Source: Campylorhamphus procurvoides
Taxonomy: Eukaryota; Chordata; Aves; Passeriformes; Dendrocolaptidae
Reading direction: 5' to 3'
Assembly (NCBI GenBank): GCA_013396655.1
Contig: WBMV01007512.1
Location: forward strand, 320,547 to 384,546
Length of the DNA: 64,000 nucleotides
Below the pieces are notes generated by a model. The model had not been told where the DNA came from. It saw only the letters and a list, made by a program, of their open reading frames with translations, and made no database searches. Below, one piece after another: positions 1 to 13,200 of the stretch. Every line of letters starts with the position of its first letter. The stretch's first letter is position 1. The position numbers were made by a program, and so were the translations under genes.

Positions 1-3000
1 CCCTCTCCATGCCTCACCAAGGTGCCTGAGCACATTTTCCTGCCCCCATGGCTGGCTCAGTGTTTTCTAATTCCTTCTCTGCTAGCCCTGCTCTTATCCC
101 AGCTCCTCTGCAGGATTGCAGCTGGCAGGGTGGGAAGCTGCTGCCACGTGCTTGGGCCCAGTGGTGTCCCTGGGGCTCCAGCTCCTCCTCAAACTCAGGT
201 CTTGTCATCGCCCAGACGAGGGACTTGCTTTGGAGCACCTGATCAAAGCCAAGCTCCTCTGACAAACCCACTCCCAGCTGGAAAGAACGGAGCTGGCAGC
301 CAGCAGGAAGGCACAGACTCAACACAGCAGCACATTCTCTCTTTGTGACAGCCACTTTCTTCATTCCAGGCCCCCTCCCATCCCCGTGTCCCCCTGCCCT
401 GGAGCACACTGGAGCCACTGCCACACCAGATTTGGGCTGGCCACCCCTGGCTGTGATTTACACCCTTTCCCGATGAAATGCAGCTGGCAAACACACTCTG
501 CTTTCATTCTCAGGGCTGTCTCACACTTGGTTTATTTTACCTGCCAGCTGAAATGCAAACAATCTGCCTGCGTTCTCCACATCCCACTGTCATCACGTGG
601 GGCTTGCAGGGCTCAGGAGCCTTGCAGGGCACTGGGACTGTCCCTGTGTGCCCCAGATGTGTGCACATCTGCTGGGGTCTCCAGCCTGGGGGGCAGGTCT
701 TGGTGCTGAGCACATCTCCACTTTGCAGCCTGTGCTGGGAAGGCTGTTCCTGTCACCTGCTCGCAGGGATGTGATTTACGTGGCCCATCCCTCACCACAG
801 AGAGCAACTAATGGCACAAGTGAGGGGAAGGAACTGGGGGGGAAATGTGCCCACAGTTCCCCAGGGAATATCTGAATGATTCCCCAGGCTAATGAGCACA
901 TGCCCAGGAACCAGCTCAGCCTCAAACCCCGCTGGTGTTGTGGCTCTCCCCCTGCTCAGCATGTCAGCACTCTGAGTTATCACCCCGAGTGTCTGCACTG
1001 CAGAGGTGCAGGTCCTGCCTGCTGGAGTGGCAGGAGCTCATATGCCTTCCCTTATATAGTAAAAGAAAATATACCAAGAACATACGATCCAAGAGAAGGA
1101 AAACAGGGCAGAGGAGGAGTCAGTGAAATGAGAGGGGAGAGCAAGAGGGAGAGGAGGCTCCACATGGAAGGGCATCCCCACCCTTTGCCACGACAGCTCA
1201 GCTCCAGCAGACACCGATGCCACCCCGACCAGGACACCTGACAGTGTCTGCCACCAGCTCACAGCACCTTGTCTGTGCTCCCTGATCCCTTCTAATGTGG
1301 GGATGACACCTCACCAGGTGTAAATGCTGCAGGCTCTGAGCTGCTCTGCAGCCTGAACTGTGCAGAGGGATCCCTGAACTGCTCCTGCCCTGACTGAGTG
1401 TCTGGCTGAAGAAAAGGGGGCCTGGAGAGCAATAAAATCCTGGGGCACAGAAGGTGGAAAACACCCCTTTCTTCCCCAAGTTCACCAGGCAAACCCTTTT
1501 CTTCCCTCCCAAGTGATGGAATTCAGGTTATCACAAGTTGTTTGCTGAAAGAGCCAGATTTCCATCCCAGTGTGTATTATGCACTGAGCCTTCTTACTGC
1601 TGGGACCTCAGAGAGGCAGCAGGGAAGGGACAGCTTGGAATGCACCTCACACCCCCAAACACATCGACCAAAGGAGTGCTAAGGGCACAGTAAGTCTCAC
1701 ATCAGCTCTGCAATAAGCACAAACACGTGGGGTGGAATTCTCCCATCCCTGGCTGGACTGAAGGAATCTGTTCTCTGCAAGTCCAGCCAGTGTGTGAGTT
1801 CTTAAAATCAGATCCTGCAGAAATCTGAAAGAGGGAACAAGTTTTACTAGCTAGAAGTGGGAATCTCAGCTCGGGATAGTATTTTATTGACTCACAACTC
1901 CAAAGGAATTTAAGCAATTTGCTTCAAACACCGCTGAGAGATTCTCCTCTGCTTTCTGAGTAAGTGCTGAGCTCCCCACGCCAAACCAACTTCTCAAGGC
2001 AAAACTGACAAATGCAGGACATCACCAGAGGAGTGAGTTGCTGCTTCAAATCACAGAAAATGACTTTTACTCCAGAATAATCAAATGTGCTCCCCAAAGC
2101 CAATCCTCCTCTCCCCCTGACAAGCCACGGACCGCTGGGTGCCCCTCAAGGTCAGCTCCAACCTGCTCCAAAAGCAGCTGCTCCATGGATGAGGGATCAG
2201 AAAAGCAATTAAAAGCCCTTTGAACAGCAATAGCTCGGAACAAATACTAATTTGTACTTCTCTTCTGAGAAGTGAATATAAAATAGCGTTTCTAGTGCCA
2301 TTTGATGTAAATTGAGCCTTTTATGTGGAATCATTACAAGTATCAACAGCTACTTCAGCAAATTCCTCTGGGAAACCAAGGCTGGGGGGGCTTCTTCTTA
2401 CAATTGAAACCAGAGGGGCTGGTGGATGCTTTCAGAGCTCTGCAGGGGGAACACCAGCACTTCTGGTGGACAGATGAAGGGCTCTGTCCTTCTCCTGGAT
2501 AACCACGGAGCTGGCAATCAAAGAAAGACAACAAGCAGCACTTATTTCCTCCGAGCAGCCAGGGAGGCTGGGGCAGGGACAGAAAGCACTCGGCTTTCAG
2601 TGGCTCAGAGGCTCTGGGAAATGTCCTGGGACAGGAGATGCCTTTGCCAGGTATCCCATGCCCCAAAGGCAGGGCAGAGGTCATGGTCCAGCTGCAGGGA
2701 ATGCATAACAGAGGCACCCAAGGCTCTGCAGGATTAATGCAAGCATTGCCTGCTCTACTTGGCTTTTCCTCACATCTTTGAGTGCTGTAAAATAAAGCAC
2801 AGGAGGAAAAAAACCCAGGAATTCCAACTCAGGCAATTAACATTTGGAATCCAAGTTGTGCTGCTGCTGAGTAAGAGCACCTCCTAAAATTCCCAGTCAT
2901 GGCCAAAGTGCAGCTGGAGCAGGAGCTGCGTGTTAACCCCACTCTGCTGCTGCTGACTGGAATCCCAAAAAAACTCCTTCCCATCAGGAACTGCCTCCTG

Positions 3001-3224
3001 CTACCTGGATCTCCTGGCACAGATGGGATATTCTGCCATTAAATCTTTATCCTGCCTCCTGAGAAGAGCTGGATCATTAAAGGACAATCTGCAAAGCAGC
3101 TCCAGCATCTCCTCCTCTTCCTCTGATCTGCTGCTACAGCCACTGTGTGCACAGCCATGGGACAGGATCCTGGGCCTCAGAGGCACTGCCAGGATTGAAA
3201 TAATGGGTTTAAACTTGCAGAGAG

Positions 3225-3440
3225 CGGGTTTAGATGAGATGTTAGGAAGGAATTCTTGCCTGGGAGGGTGGGGAGGTCTTGGCACCCAGAGCAACTGCAG
3301 TTGCCCCATCCCTGGAAGTGCCCAAGGCCAGGTTGGACAGGGTTTGGAGCAACCTGGGCTAGTGGAAGGTGTCCCTGCCCATGGCAGGGAGTTGGACTGG
3401 GTGATCTTTAAGGTCCCTTCCAACCCAACCCATTCTAGTT
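3225..3440 (+). mobile_element. CR1 LINE 3' fragment
   Basis: Shows the CR1 3' UTR order in plus sense: a 'ggaaggaattcttgcctggg' segment, then 'ctggaagtgcccaaggccag', 'ggagcaacctgggctagtgg', 'gtccctgcccatggcaggg' and the end 'ggtcccttccaacccaaccc'. It is 5'-truncated like most bird CR1 copies. Confidence 0.9.
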
Positions 3441-3442
3441 AG

Positions 3443-3660
3443 GTGGGATCTCAGGGAAAGGTTCTTCCCCCAGAGGGTGGTGGGCACTGATCAGGCTCCC
3501 CAGGGCAGTGGGCACAGCCCCGAGGCTGCCAGAGCTCCAGGAGGGTTTGGACAACACTCTCAGGGACAGGGTGGGATTGTTGGGGTGTCTGTGCAGCGCC
3601 AGGGGTTGGACTGGATGATCCTTGTGGGTCCCTTCCAGCCCAGGACATTCAGTGATTTCA
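3443..3660 (+). mobile_element. CR1 LINE 3' fragment, different subfamily
   Basis: Directly follows the previous copy in the same sense. It has the diagnostic 'cagagggtggtgggcactg', 'gctgccagagctccaggagg' and the end 'ttggactggatgatccttgt'. It belongs to the same subfamily as the copies at 16905-17420 and 26455-26845 but is more diverged. Confidence 0.88.
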
Positions 3661-4249
3661 CACAGACCACCCTCCTGTCTTGCCAAAGGAGCTCCCAAAG
3701 GCCCCACATCCCCCTGCCCTGCAGTTCCCATAAGGGCCAGGAGCCCACCAGGCTTTGCCCCCAGCCTGGCACCTTCCCCCTGATTCCCCCATGCAGAACC
3801 CACGGCCAGTGATGCTCCACTGCCTCCAGAGGGCTCCGTGACACTTCTCTGCAGAGCACAGCCGTGTCCCAGGATGAAAGGCAAGCTAACACAGGCCCAG
3901 CACAGCTCTATCTTCCTCACCATATGCTGCTCAGAACCCCCAGCCCTCCCACACACAGCATTGATGCCTTGCCTCCCAGCAGCACTCAAATCAAAATGCC
4001 TCTGCTGTGCCCATCTATTTGCAAAGCCACTGATGACTGGGAAGTCTGACAAGCTGGGAGAGAAAAGCAAGAAGCCATTAATAATTTTTAGAAAAGGAAC
4101 TGGGCATTTCCTTACAGACAGTGAGGTTTGGGGAAGGCTTTTCTTTGGCTGCTGCTGCTGCTCTGGTTTGTTTGCAGCCCACTGTGGCTGAAAGGAAGTG
4201 GCAAAAGTCGAGACCAGGGAACTTGCTTGGGCTGTTCCACCCTGAATAA

Positions 4250-4442
4250 GTGGTGGGCAGTGTTGGTGGCACAGGGTGCCCAGAGAAGCTGTGGCTGCCC
4301 CAGCCCTGGAAGTGTCCAAGGCCAGGAGGTTGGACAGGGTTTGGAGCAACCTGGGCTAGTGGAAGGTGTCCCTGCCCAGGGCACGGGGTGGGACTGGATG
4401 AGCTCTAAGGTCCCTTCCAACCCAAAGCATTCCAGGATTCTG
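4250..4442 (+). mobile_element. CR1 LINE 3' fragment
   Basis: Contains 'gtgcccagagaagctgtggc', 'ggagcaacctgggctagtgg' and 'ggtcccttccaacccaaagc', ending in a 'attccaggattctg' version of the CR1 terminal repeat. There is a small 'gaggtt' insertion in the middle. Confidence 0.9.
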
Positions 4443-6805
4443 TTTTGCAGGGATTTAGGGTCCAGGAGACCCCCTCCCATGCTGCTGTCAGCAGGCACAG
4501 AGCACAAGCCCCCCAGCAGGAACCCCCATGCTCTCCTTCCAGGGTAATACTGAACAGCTTGGTGGGAGCAAAGAATACAAAGAATCACAGAGTGCTCCCA
4601 AATCCTTATGACTTTTGGGGAATGACCTCCAGATTTGTCCTTGGGAGGATGGAGAAGGAGACAATGGCAGCACCCACACCTGGTTACAGCCTGGGGAAGG
4701 CTCACACCTCACCCTGTAGGACCTGCTCCAAGCAGGGGGACTGGCGAACATCTGCCCCTCAGGACCCAGAAAGCTGGGATTAAACTGTTTTTTCTGGCAA
4801 CGCTCATGGCTTACCCAAACAGAGCTGTTCTCACCTCCCCTCCATCCCAACACCTCGCTGTGTGTCCGACACCTCCTCCTGATCCCCACACAAACCACCC
4901 CCACCTCGAGCCTTGCAGCCAATTCTCACACCGGGGAGGGGGGCTGCGGGTTCCCAAATCACCCCACTCTGCCCCAGAAGCCCCAGACGTTCCTGCCAAA
5001 CAGTCTGGGAGCCTGGAGCCATTTCCTATTGCTTTTGGACAGCCCCTCAGCCCCTGGGACACAAGGAGAGGGTTTGGGTGAGGTGTCACCACGCTGGCTC
5101 TGACAGCTCCATGGCTCGTTGTCCCTCTGTGGCCCAGGGACATTTCACAGTCAGGCACGTGGAGGGACCTTCACAGGTTTCCCTTCCAAACTGCTCCCTT
5201 TTTATTGGGCCCAGGCTGGGCAGGGCTGGCAGGGACCTGATGCTCCCCAGCCAAAAGCTTCCCAGCCTTTATTGCCCTTGGCTTTGAGCAAATCTTTTAC
5301 AAGGTAAAATCCAATCTAAACCTGCCGGCTGCAGCTTTCCTGTGTCAGCAGCAAGGATGTCATCAGCCCAATTTCCCTTTATCCCAGTGACTGGGGACAG
5401 AATCCATGGGATCCCTGGGTTTTCTCACTGCTGCCTGCCTAAGGTTTTCCCCCAGCTCCCATCACAGCAACATCCAAGGGCTGACAAAGCTGTATCCAGC
5501 TGACAAAAGAGTATCCATGCAGAAAGGCAGCTGCCAAGAGGGATGAATGGTCTATTCAGAAGGTATTGACAAGGTGTATTTCCCAATTTGGAAACCTGTT
5601 GTGGAACAACTAACCAGAGTGAAAGCTGACAGCTCTATCCTGCTTGGGTTTGGGCATTCTCTGCTGGAACTCTGAACCACTTTTTTGTTGCACAGCTGAG
5701 GTTTGGGTGTTTTGGCTTTTCTGAGAGAAAATAAAGCACATGAATGGAGAGAAAAATCAAGTAGCAGCACTCTAGGGGATTGTTTGTCATGGTGCTGAGC
5801 AGGCCTTAATCCTGGGAAATGATGGAGAAGATGATGCAGAGCCTCTTGTCCTGCCTCTGGATGTGTTTTGCTGCTCTGTCTGCCTTTCCTCCTCACTCCT
5901 GGATGGACAGACCATGGAGGAGAGGAGGAACAGCTTCATAAACAACTTTGACCTGTCCCTGATCCTGCAGTGAAGATTTTGGGGATGAACCTTTGACTAC
6001 TCACCTCCCAGAACATCAGTACCAGGATCTCCTGGCCTTTCTGGGATGCATTTCCTGCACCTGATATGAGAAATTCCAGAGCAGGGCTTGAGAAAACAGT
6101 GGAAAATGACCATTTTTTTGCGAGAAAGAAAAGGCCAGAAGAACATCACTCTCCCAGAGCGACCAACTGGAGATACTGAGATGACTCACCTCCCTCTCCT
6201 CCTGCACAACCCCTCCAGCTCCCATCAGCCAACAAGGACAGGCTGTCCTCCCTGCCAGCACCACTCTCTGCCATCACCATGTTCAGGCTAACACGGGCAA
6301 GAACAGTATGATTTCTCTCCAAACACTTGCAAGAAAGACCTTCTTGCACCCTATGAGATCACATGAAAGGTTTTGGAGCCCTCAGGGAGAAACTAACCTT
6401 TTTATTTTTTCCCTCTTTGCTGTTTTAACATTGCCTGATAGTTTAAGCCTTTATTTAAAGGTCCAGGACCAAAGAGGACATTTCTGCTCTCCAAAGTCCA
6501 CCGTGCACCGCCACCACCAGACCAACGGGGCATTTCCAGCAGAAAACTCATGTTTATGGGAATAATTCACAGCCAACAAGCAGCCAGGCTCTGAGCACTC
6601 ATGGCCCACACACACCCCAAGGCTCTGCACACCTCACCAGCCACCCTCCAGATGTTCCACATGCCAAGGATGCTCCTGCTCATCACACACACGCGCAGGG
6701 TCGTTTCAGCCCCACTCAGTATTTCCAACTGGCATGAAAATCCCTTTTTCCACGGTTTTGGGAGTGATGCCACGACACCCCAGACCCTCAGCACTCCCCA
6801 CTCAC

Positions 6806-7215
6806 CTGCTCGTGGTACTCGATGCCCATGCTCAGCGTGTTGATGAGGATGGCGATCATGATGCCGCGGTTGAAGTACTTGCTCTCCACGATCTTCTTCA
6901 GCTTGGTACCGAAAGCCTTCCAGAGCCTCACCACCTTGTTCCTCTCCTTGGCCTTCTTCTTCTTCCTCCTCCTCCTGCCGCGGTGCTGCTGCAGCTGGTC
7001 CCGCTGGTCCCCGTGCCGCACGTCCTGCGTGAACTCGTAGACGCCGTTGCTGTCGGAGTCGCAGCTCTCCGAGTCGCTGAGGGCGAACTCGGGGTCGTCC
7101 AGGAGGCTGGCACAGAAGGGGCACTCCTGGAGCTCGCAGGTCAGCGTGGGGCCGGGGGCGCTGGGCAGGGGGGTCCCGCTGAGCCCCGACAGCCGGCTGG
7201 GCGTGCGCCGCAGAC
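6806..7215 (-). CDS. CACNA1H: CACNA1H coding exon: end of I-II linker and start of repeat II S1
   Basis: 410 nt. Two bases complete Gly568, then residues 569-704. After a Ser/Pro-rich start come [19 protein letters not shown] (three conserved cysteines), an acidic Ser/Asp block, and [12 protein letters not shown]. Residues 645-663 ([17 protein letters not shown]) are a dense basic cluster where human Cav3.2 has a Pro/Gly/Arg segment. [12 protein letters not shown] leads into repeat II S1, [19 protein letters not shown], and the exon ends on a complete CAG codon with donor gtgagt. The acceptor ends in cccttgcag. The next exon (rest of repeat II) is not found in the remaining 6.8 kb. Confidence 0.96.
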
Positions 7216-10200
7216 CTGCAAGGGATGGACGTTCCATGAGCTCCTGCCAGCTCCTCAAAGAGACCCCATCATGGCATCCCAAAGGTTGGAAAAGACCTCC
7301 AAGATCATCCAGTCCAACCTCTGGGTGAGTAACACCAGCCCATTAAACCATATTGTCATGTCTGTTTCACTGGTCTGGCTCATGGAGGTTCTTGGAGGTG
7401 TTTTCTGGACACTTCTAAGGGTGGGGACTCTACCACTGCCCTGGATAGTCCCTTCCAATGGTCAGCCACTCTTTTAGTGAAAAAATATTCCCTAATTTCC
7501 ACCCTGCACCGCCCCTGGCACAGCCTGAGGCCATTCCTCCCCTCCTGTCCCTGTTCCCTGGGAGCAGAGCCCGATGCCCACCTGGCTCCCCTCTCCTCTC
7601 AGGGAGTTGCAGAGATTGAAAAGGTCCCCCCTGAGTTCCTTTTTCTCCAGGCTGAGCTGCCCCAGCTGCTCCTCATAGGAATTACTCTCCACATCCTAAA
7701 AAAGCCTTCCAGCCACCCATCTTGCCTCAGTTTCCCCTCTGATTTTCTTTCCTTTCCTCTCCCCAGAGCGTGGCACCCCTTCTGCATCCTGGGCTGAGGG
7801 ACACACCTCTCCCTTTCAATTACTCCTGATTATCTCTGCCCAGGCTCACCTCATTAGTGAGATCTGAGTGCTATCAAGCTTTTACACCCAATTTAGCCAG
7901 TGCTTCCATTTAGCTCATAATGAGGAGGGAGAAAGGGACCAAAGGTGGCTACACAGCTCAGAGTCACGTAGTCCTTTTGGTGTCCTTCCTTCCTCCCTCC
8001 TTGAGCCTCTCTCAAAGCTCAGGTGAATTCCTGCTGCAGGCACAGCAATGTTTTAAAATCAAACACATCACCACATGTGTTGTGGTGTGAGGAGAAATGC
8101 TGACTGCCCTCGTGGAGCCAGGCAGTGGAGAGCACAAGGGACAAGAGGAACTGGGATGATTTGGGTGCAATGGGATTTTATCTCCTCAGATTTAGGAAGT
8201 GATTTCTTCACTTCCTCAGATTTAAGCATCCAATTCTTAGTTTGCTTATATTTAGGAATGATGTATTACTGGAGGGGGAAAAACCTCCCAACATGAACAC
8301 AATATTATGAGTTTGGGATCCTTCCTAAAAAATACCATTTGAGCTTCAGTGACAGTTTCCCTGGAGATTCATGGAAATAAGTCCAGGGGACAGTTTTCCC
8401 CTATCCTGGGATCATTAAGGTTGGAAAAGAGCTCCATAATCATCCAACCACTAACCCAGCACCATGTTCATCTCTAAACCATATCCCAGAGTGCCACATC
8501 CACATGCCCCTGTCTGGAGATCAGATGGGGACCACTTGGATCAGTTTTGGGGAGTCCCAGCTAAAAGCAGTAGATGCTCCTGGCTCCGGAGCTCCTGGAG
8601 CTTGGAGCTGACCCAGCAGGAACGCTGATTGCAGCCACTCCTGGCCCGGCACATCTTTCAAGAGGAGACAAAACCAAACAAAGCCAAAGCACCCCGTTTT
8701 CCTGGAATCTGGGATGTGACAAGAGTCAAAATACATTCCACTTGTCTGAATGTCACAGAGACATGCCTGGCCTTCAAAGGAGCCTTGAGAGGCAGGCCTG
8801 GCCTCCTGGTCCTTCCATCAAAGACACCAGGAGGACCAGCAGTATTTCCCCTTGCTCAGCCTGCAGCAGCACTGCACCCCAGCAGTGTTCCTGAGCAGGA
8901 CTGAGCCAGCAGGGAAAGGCTCAGCACAGCCCCAGAGCACAGATAACAGAGGCACTGGCCTTTCCAGCCAGCTTTTAATGCTATCAAAGTGTTAAAAACT
9001 CTATGAAAAACACTGGCGCCGCAGATGTCTTCAAAATACCAGAGTCTCCTTGGCTGGCTGCTAAAATAACCTCCAGCATTGCAGGGCACAAGAACACGGG
9101 GGAACAGCCTGTACTTTATGCTGTTCAAATCCACAACAAAAGAAGGGAAGAGAATACTCTCTCCCACAATTGCATCTTTCCCAGCAGACACCAACCTTGT
9201 TTCCAGCTGGGGCTGTGAGTGCCCTGGCTGCTAATGCCTCCTTAATGCTCTCAATTATCACTTCGGTGCTCTCCTTGCTCAAGTCTTGCAGTGAACAGAC
9301 TCTGCTTGTTGACTTGTAAGAGGAGAGAGAGAATTCAGTGAAACAGCCCTTTGTTTGCCCCAAAAGGTCGAGAGCAGGAGGGCTGGCAGAGCTGGTGAGC
9401 CCACCTCGCCTTCCCCACCGAGAACAGGGCAGGACCTCACATGGCTGAGTTTGGGGATGGAGAAACAGGAGTTGAGAGCTGTGTCTGGCAGAGCTACACC
9501 CTCAGGAGCTGGTTTCTTTGGCACTGGAGACCAGCCTGAAGCCTGGAAGTCATATCCATCACCCCTGGCGTGTGGAGATGGTGGTGATGCAGAAATGAAT
9601 CCGACAGGGTCGGGAAGGAGGGCCTGGAAAGAGGCAGAGCCATGGAGGGGAAGAGCTGGGCACTGCCACGTGGTGGGAGAGGGTCTGCAGCTGGACCTGG
9701 CTGCTCTGCATCCCTTCCCTGTGCTCCTCAGGGGATGGAGAAGCAGCTGCTCAGCAGCCAGGATCAGCAGCATCCACCCCTTCCCCCAGCTGTGACCACA
9801 CTTCTCAAAGAGACAAAACAATTCCAGATTTGTTTGAAGGATTTTGGCATCCTCTGGGCCAAAATCCCTCTGTGAGAAGAGGACATTATAATTGATTTGT
9901 TGAGAACAACTCAATGTAATCTCCAGCTTTCAAAGAACCACCACGGGCTACGTGAAAATCCTCAGCGTCGCTGCATTGGCCCTGGGATGTCACGGCTGGG
10001 ACTGAGACCTGTGGCTTTCAGAGGACTCCAGCAAGGATGAAGATCCAAACCTCTGACTTCACCCCTCTCCTGCTCCTCCTGGCCTTCCTGGTTCCAGAGG
10101 AGCCTGGGCTTTGCTCTCAAGGTAAATGCACATTCTCCCAGAACCTTCACTAATTTCCACAGCTAAAGAGGAACCAGTGATTCACATGAAGTCCTTGCTG

Positions 10201-13200
10201 CACAAGAGAAGAACATTGGAACTAACCTTGCCCTCTCTGCCAGGCTCCCAAGTGTTCAGGAGCTGCTGCTGAAGGCAGTTTCCATAAACAATCCACTTAC
10301 CCTTTTGTATGGTCACTTGGGAAAAAAAAATCACAAAGACAAGCCACCCAACCTCTCTGGCAAGTGACCTTTCCTGTGCCCCCTCCAATCCCCAGCCAGG
10401 CTGAGGTTTTTTCAGCACATACATCACTAGGGTAAATATTTGTGTCCATGCACAACGCAGATAAACAGTTTTGGAAAACACAGGCATCGAAAAAAACAGA
10501 TGAGGAGTCTGGCTTGAAGAGACTGAAAAATAGAAGCTGCATCTTTATGACTTTTTACTGTTTGAGGGCTTAAGACTGTTTGTCAGCCTTTAGCTCCAGC
10601 CACGAGGACTGGAAAAATGTTGTGCAAAACAGAAACCTGAGTGCTGGGTGTCATCACTGCTCCCGTGGGTGATTTGTGTGTCAAGGAGATAAACCCTCCC
10701 CGAGCACTCTGGTGAGAGGGATGGGACTGAGGGATGAAAGAGTCCCCCAAAATGCTCCTCAGACTGAAGGGAGCTCCAAAGGTGTGATGACACCCAGTTC
10801 CACATTCCTGTTGAACAGGGGGAAAGGCTCTGCTCCTCCTGCCCTGCTCACATCCCCTGAGGACCAGCACAGAGCAGTGGCCATGGACATCCCTCCAACC
10901 CTCTGCTCCTCCTTGCCAAGAAGGAATCCAGAGGCTCAGGGGCCCATCAGAGCACAACTAGAAGTTTCTGGAAGTGTCTGGTTTGGGTTCTTTCAGTGCT
11001 TCCCTGGTTTAAACTTCTTAGTTTCCTACATCTTACGCTTCTCCACCTGTCCATCCCTTTCAAGGTGCCTCCCAGCCCCTGGGGCTTCTCAGCTTCAGGG
11101 ATGGAGCTGGCAGGTCCACCATTCACTGGAGATGTAATTCCAGGGGCTGCACACATCTGTTCTTGGGTGGGAACAGAGGGAGAACCTCCAGGATAACACA
11201 AAGCATGAGAGGAGCTCAAAACCACGTTTTGTACCACAGGAAAGAGGCCTCCAGCAATGGCCTGAACTCAGTGCCTGGACCATCCTGTACCTTGCTTTCC
11301 CCAAGGACTGGAAATACAGGGATGGAGGGAACAGAGCTCCCAGTTTTAACCCACAATGCCAACATTAACACCTCAACACTTGAGCAGTTTGCCCAATTTT
11401 CCTAAGCAAAGCACCAAACCCAGCTTGCTGATCCTTACCATGTTCTCCCACCAGCTGCTGCAGCTTCCCGTACGAGTCCACGCCCAGGTTCACCGGGCTA
11501 TTAACCACGGCCACCGGCGAATTCCCGTTCTTCTTTCCCTTGGGAACCGGCGCCGAGCTGGCTCTGCCGGTGGGGGAAGGCAGGATGGTTGGGTAGTTCA
11601 TGGTGCCGTGGTTGGAGAGCCCAGCGGCCACCTTGATTCCGGGGGCGTTGGAAGACTTGCAGTTGACTGGCGGCCCTTCCACGTGGCAGTCGGCGTGGTA
11701 GATGCTGTGCACGGCCCCGGCGTCGGGGGGAGCGGCCCCGGGGCTCTGCAGCTTGGGGGACGGGCAGGGCAGCATCAGCTGCGCCCCGGGCTTCATCACC
11801 CGCAGCTCCAGGTCGCAGAGCTCGGGGTTGGGGCGCGGCCCCCGCGGGCTGCCGTTGCTGATGTGGTAGTGGTGGTGGTGGTGGTGGTGGTGGTGGTGGA
11901 TGAGGTGGTGGATGGAGGTGATGCGCTTCCTGCCGCGCTGGCTCTGCCCGCTGGCGCCGCTGTTGGGGTTCACCTTCTTCCGCCGCTTGCTCTGCCAGTT
12001 GTTGTAGAGGCGGAGGGTCCTCCGCTTCACCTTCCTGAAGATGTGGCAGATGTACTTGAGCAGCTCCTCGTAGCAGCTCCCTGGCTCCGAGAAGCTGGCG
12101 ATTGTGCTGTCGTTGGAGAGGTACCGCGCCCGCTGCTCCTGCATCAGCTGGTTCTCCCGCTGCTTGGTCTCGGAGAACTGTGTTGCTATCACAACCAGGC
12201 ACAGGTTAATCATGAAGAAGGATCCGACCTGGAGGAGACACAGGGAAAGGGATGAGCGGGGATTTCACGCCCCACATGCTGCCCGGACATGAAGCGCGGC
12301 TCTGAGTAATCCCCAGATTCCCAAACGTGCCAAATCGCAGGGGCTGCTCACCAAATGTTACCTCAACACATGCCTGAGCTGCTAAATTTGCTGCCAAACC
12401 ATGGTAAGTGATTTTGGCAAGGGCAGGCTGGTGATAGTGGCCTTCACCATGTCCTCAACACAGGTGACATTTGCTACTAATGCAGGGTGGAACACCAGGC
12501 GACCAGTCCCCACCACAGAACATGTTTTGGACACTTGGCCAACCTGCAGGGAGAGATGGTCTGAACTGCAACTTGTGCTCTGCTGGAACGGTCTCTTTTC
12601 TTCAATCACACCCTAAGGGAGTGCACCCTCATTTTGAGGGTCAGGAGTCTGTGACCTTGCACTCCTGTGTCTCTGCCACAGAGAAATGCACCTCGAGGAG
12701 GTTCAGAGTCCTCACAGGAGCCTGATTTATTGCCTGGTTGAGTTGATGCCTTGTTGGGTGATCCTGAGTCTTCAAAATGAAGTCCCAAGGACAAGAATGT
12801 GAAGTGACCTAAGGCTGCATTCTTCCCTCAGCTGCTGAGCCCACAAACTGGTTTGTCACCACTTGGGTTCCTAAACCAGCCACAGGGAAATGTCAAATAC
12901 TCCCAGTAGGGAATTGGTCCCCCTGGGCGTGACAGGGACTGAGGTCAGGGAAGTGGCAGTGCCTGCAGGGCCAAACCTCTGTGCTGGGCTCAGCAGGACA
13001 CACATGGATTGGATCTGCACCATTGTCTGGGGGATCCCCAGGGGAAGCCACTGGGAGATGCTCTGTGGTGCTGTCCTCCAGTTTGGAATAGCAGTCTGGG
13101 TACTGCTGGAGAAGCAGCAAGGGTGCCTTTCCCAGCTCCAAGTGGCTTGGAGATTAGTCACCTTCTGGCTTAGAAAGGCTCGGAGCAGTGGAGTGTGAAG

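Larger units (their letters stand above)
1..6805 (-). other. CACNA1H intron following the last visible exon (partial)
   Basis: No exon or RNA gene is recognisable. The stretch holds three CR1 fragments (about 3225-3440, 3443-3660 and 4250-4442, all plus sense). The rest is unique, GC-moderate sequence. A moderately AT-rich segment near 2200-2350 and another near 6410-6470 carry no feature I can name. The next channel exon would be on the minus strand and must lie beyond position 1. Confidence 0.8.
7216..11438 (-). other. CACNA1H intron within the I-II linker
   Basis: 4.2 kb between two I-II linker exons. It contains CR1 fragments at about 7270-7695 and 8405-8522, both in the same orientation as the gene. 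I see nothing else beyond short purine or pyrimidine runs, for example an A9 run at 10321. Confidence 0.85.

Noticed and set aside
3435..4349. 304-residue minus-strand open frame
   Set aside because: It runs through antisense CR1 3' UTR sequence at both ends and has no domain; not a gene.
11356..12255. 299-residue plus-strand open frame rich in Val
   Set aside because: It is the antisense shadow of the 790-nt channel exon; its Val run is the reverse complement of the His run.
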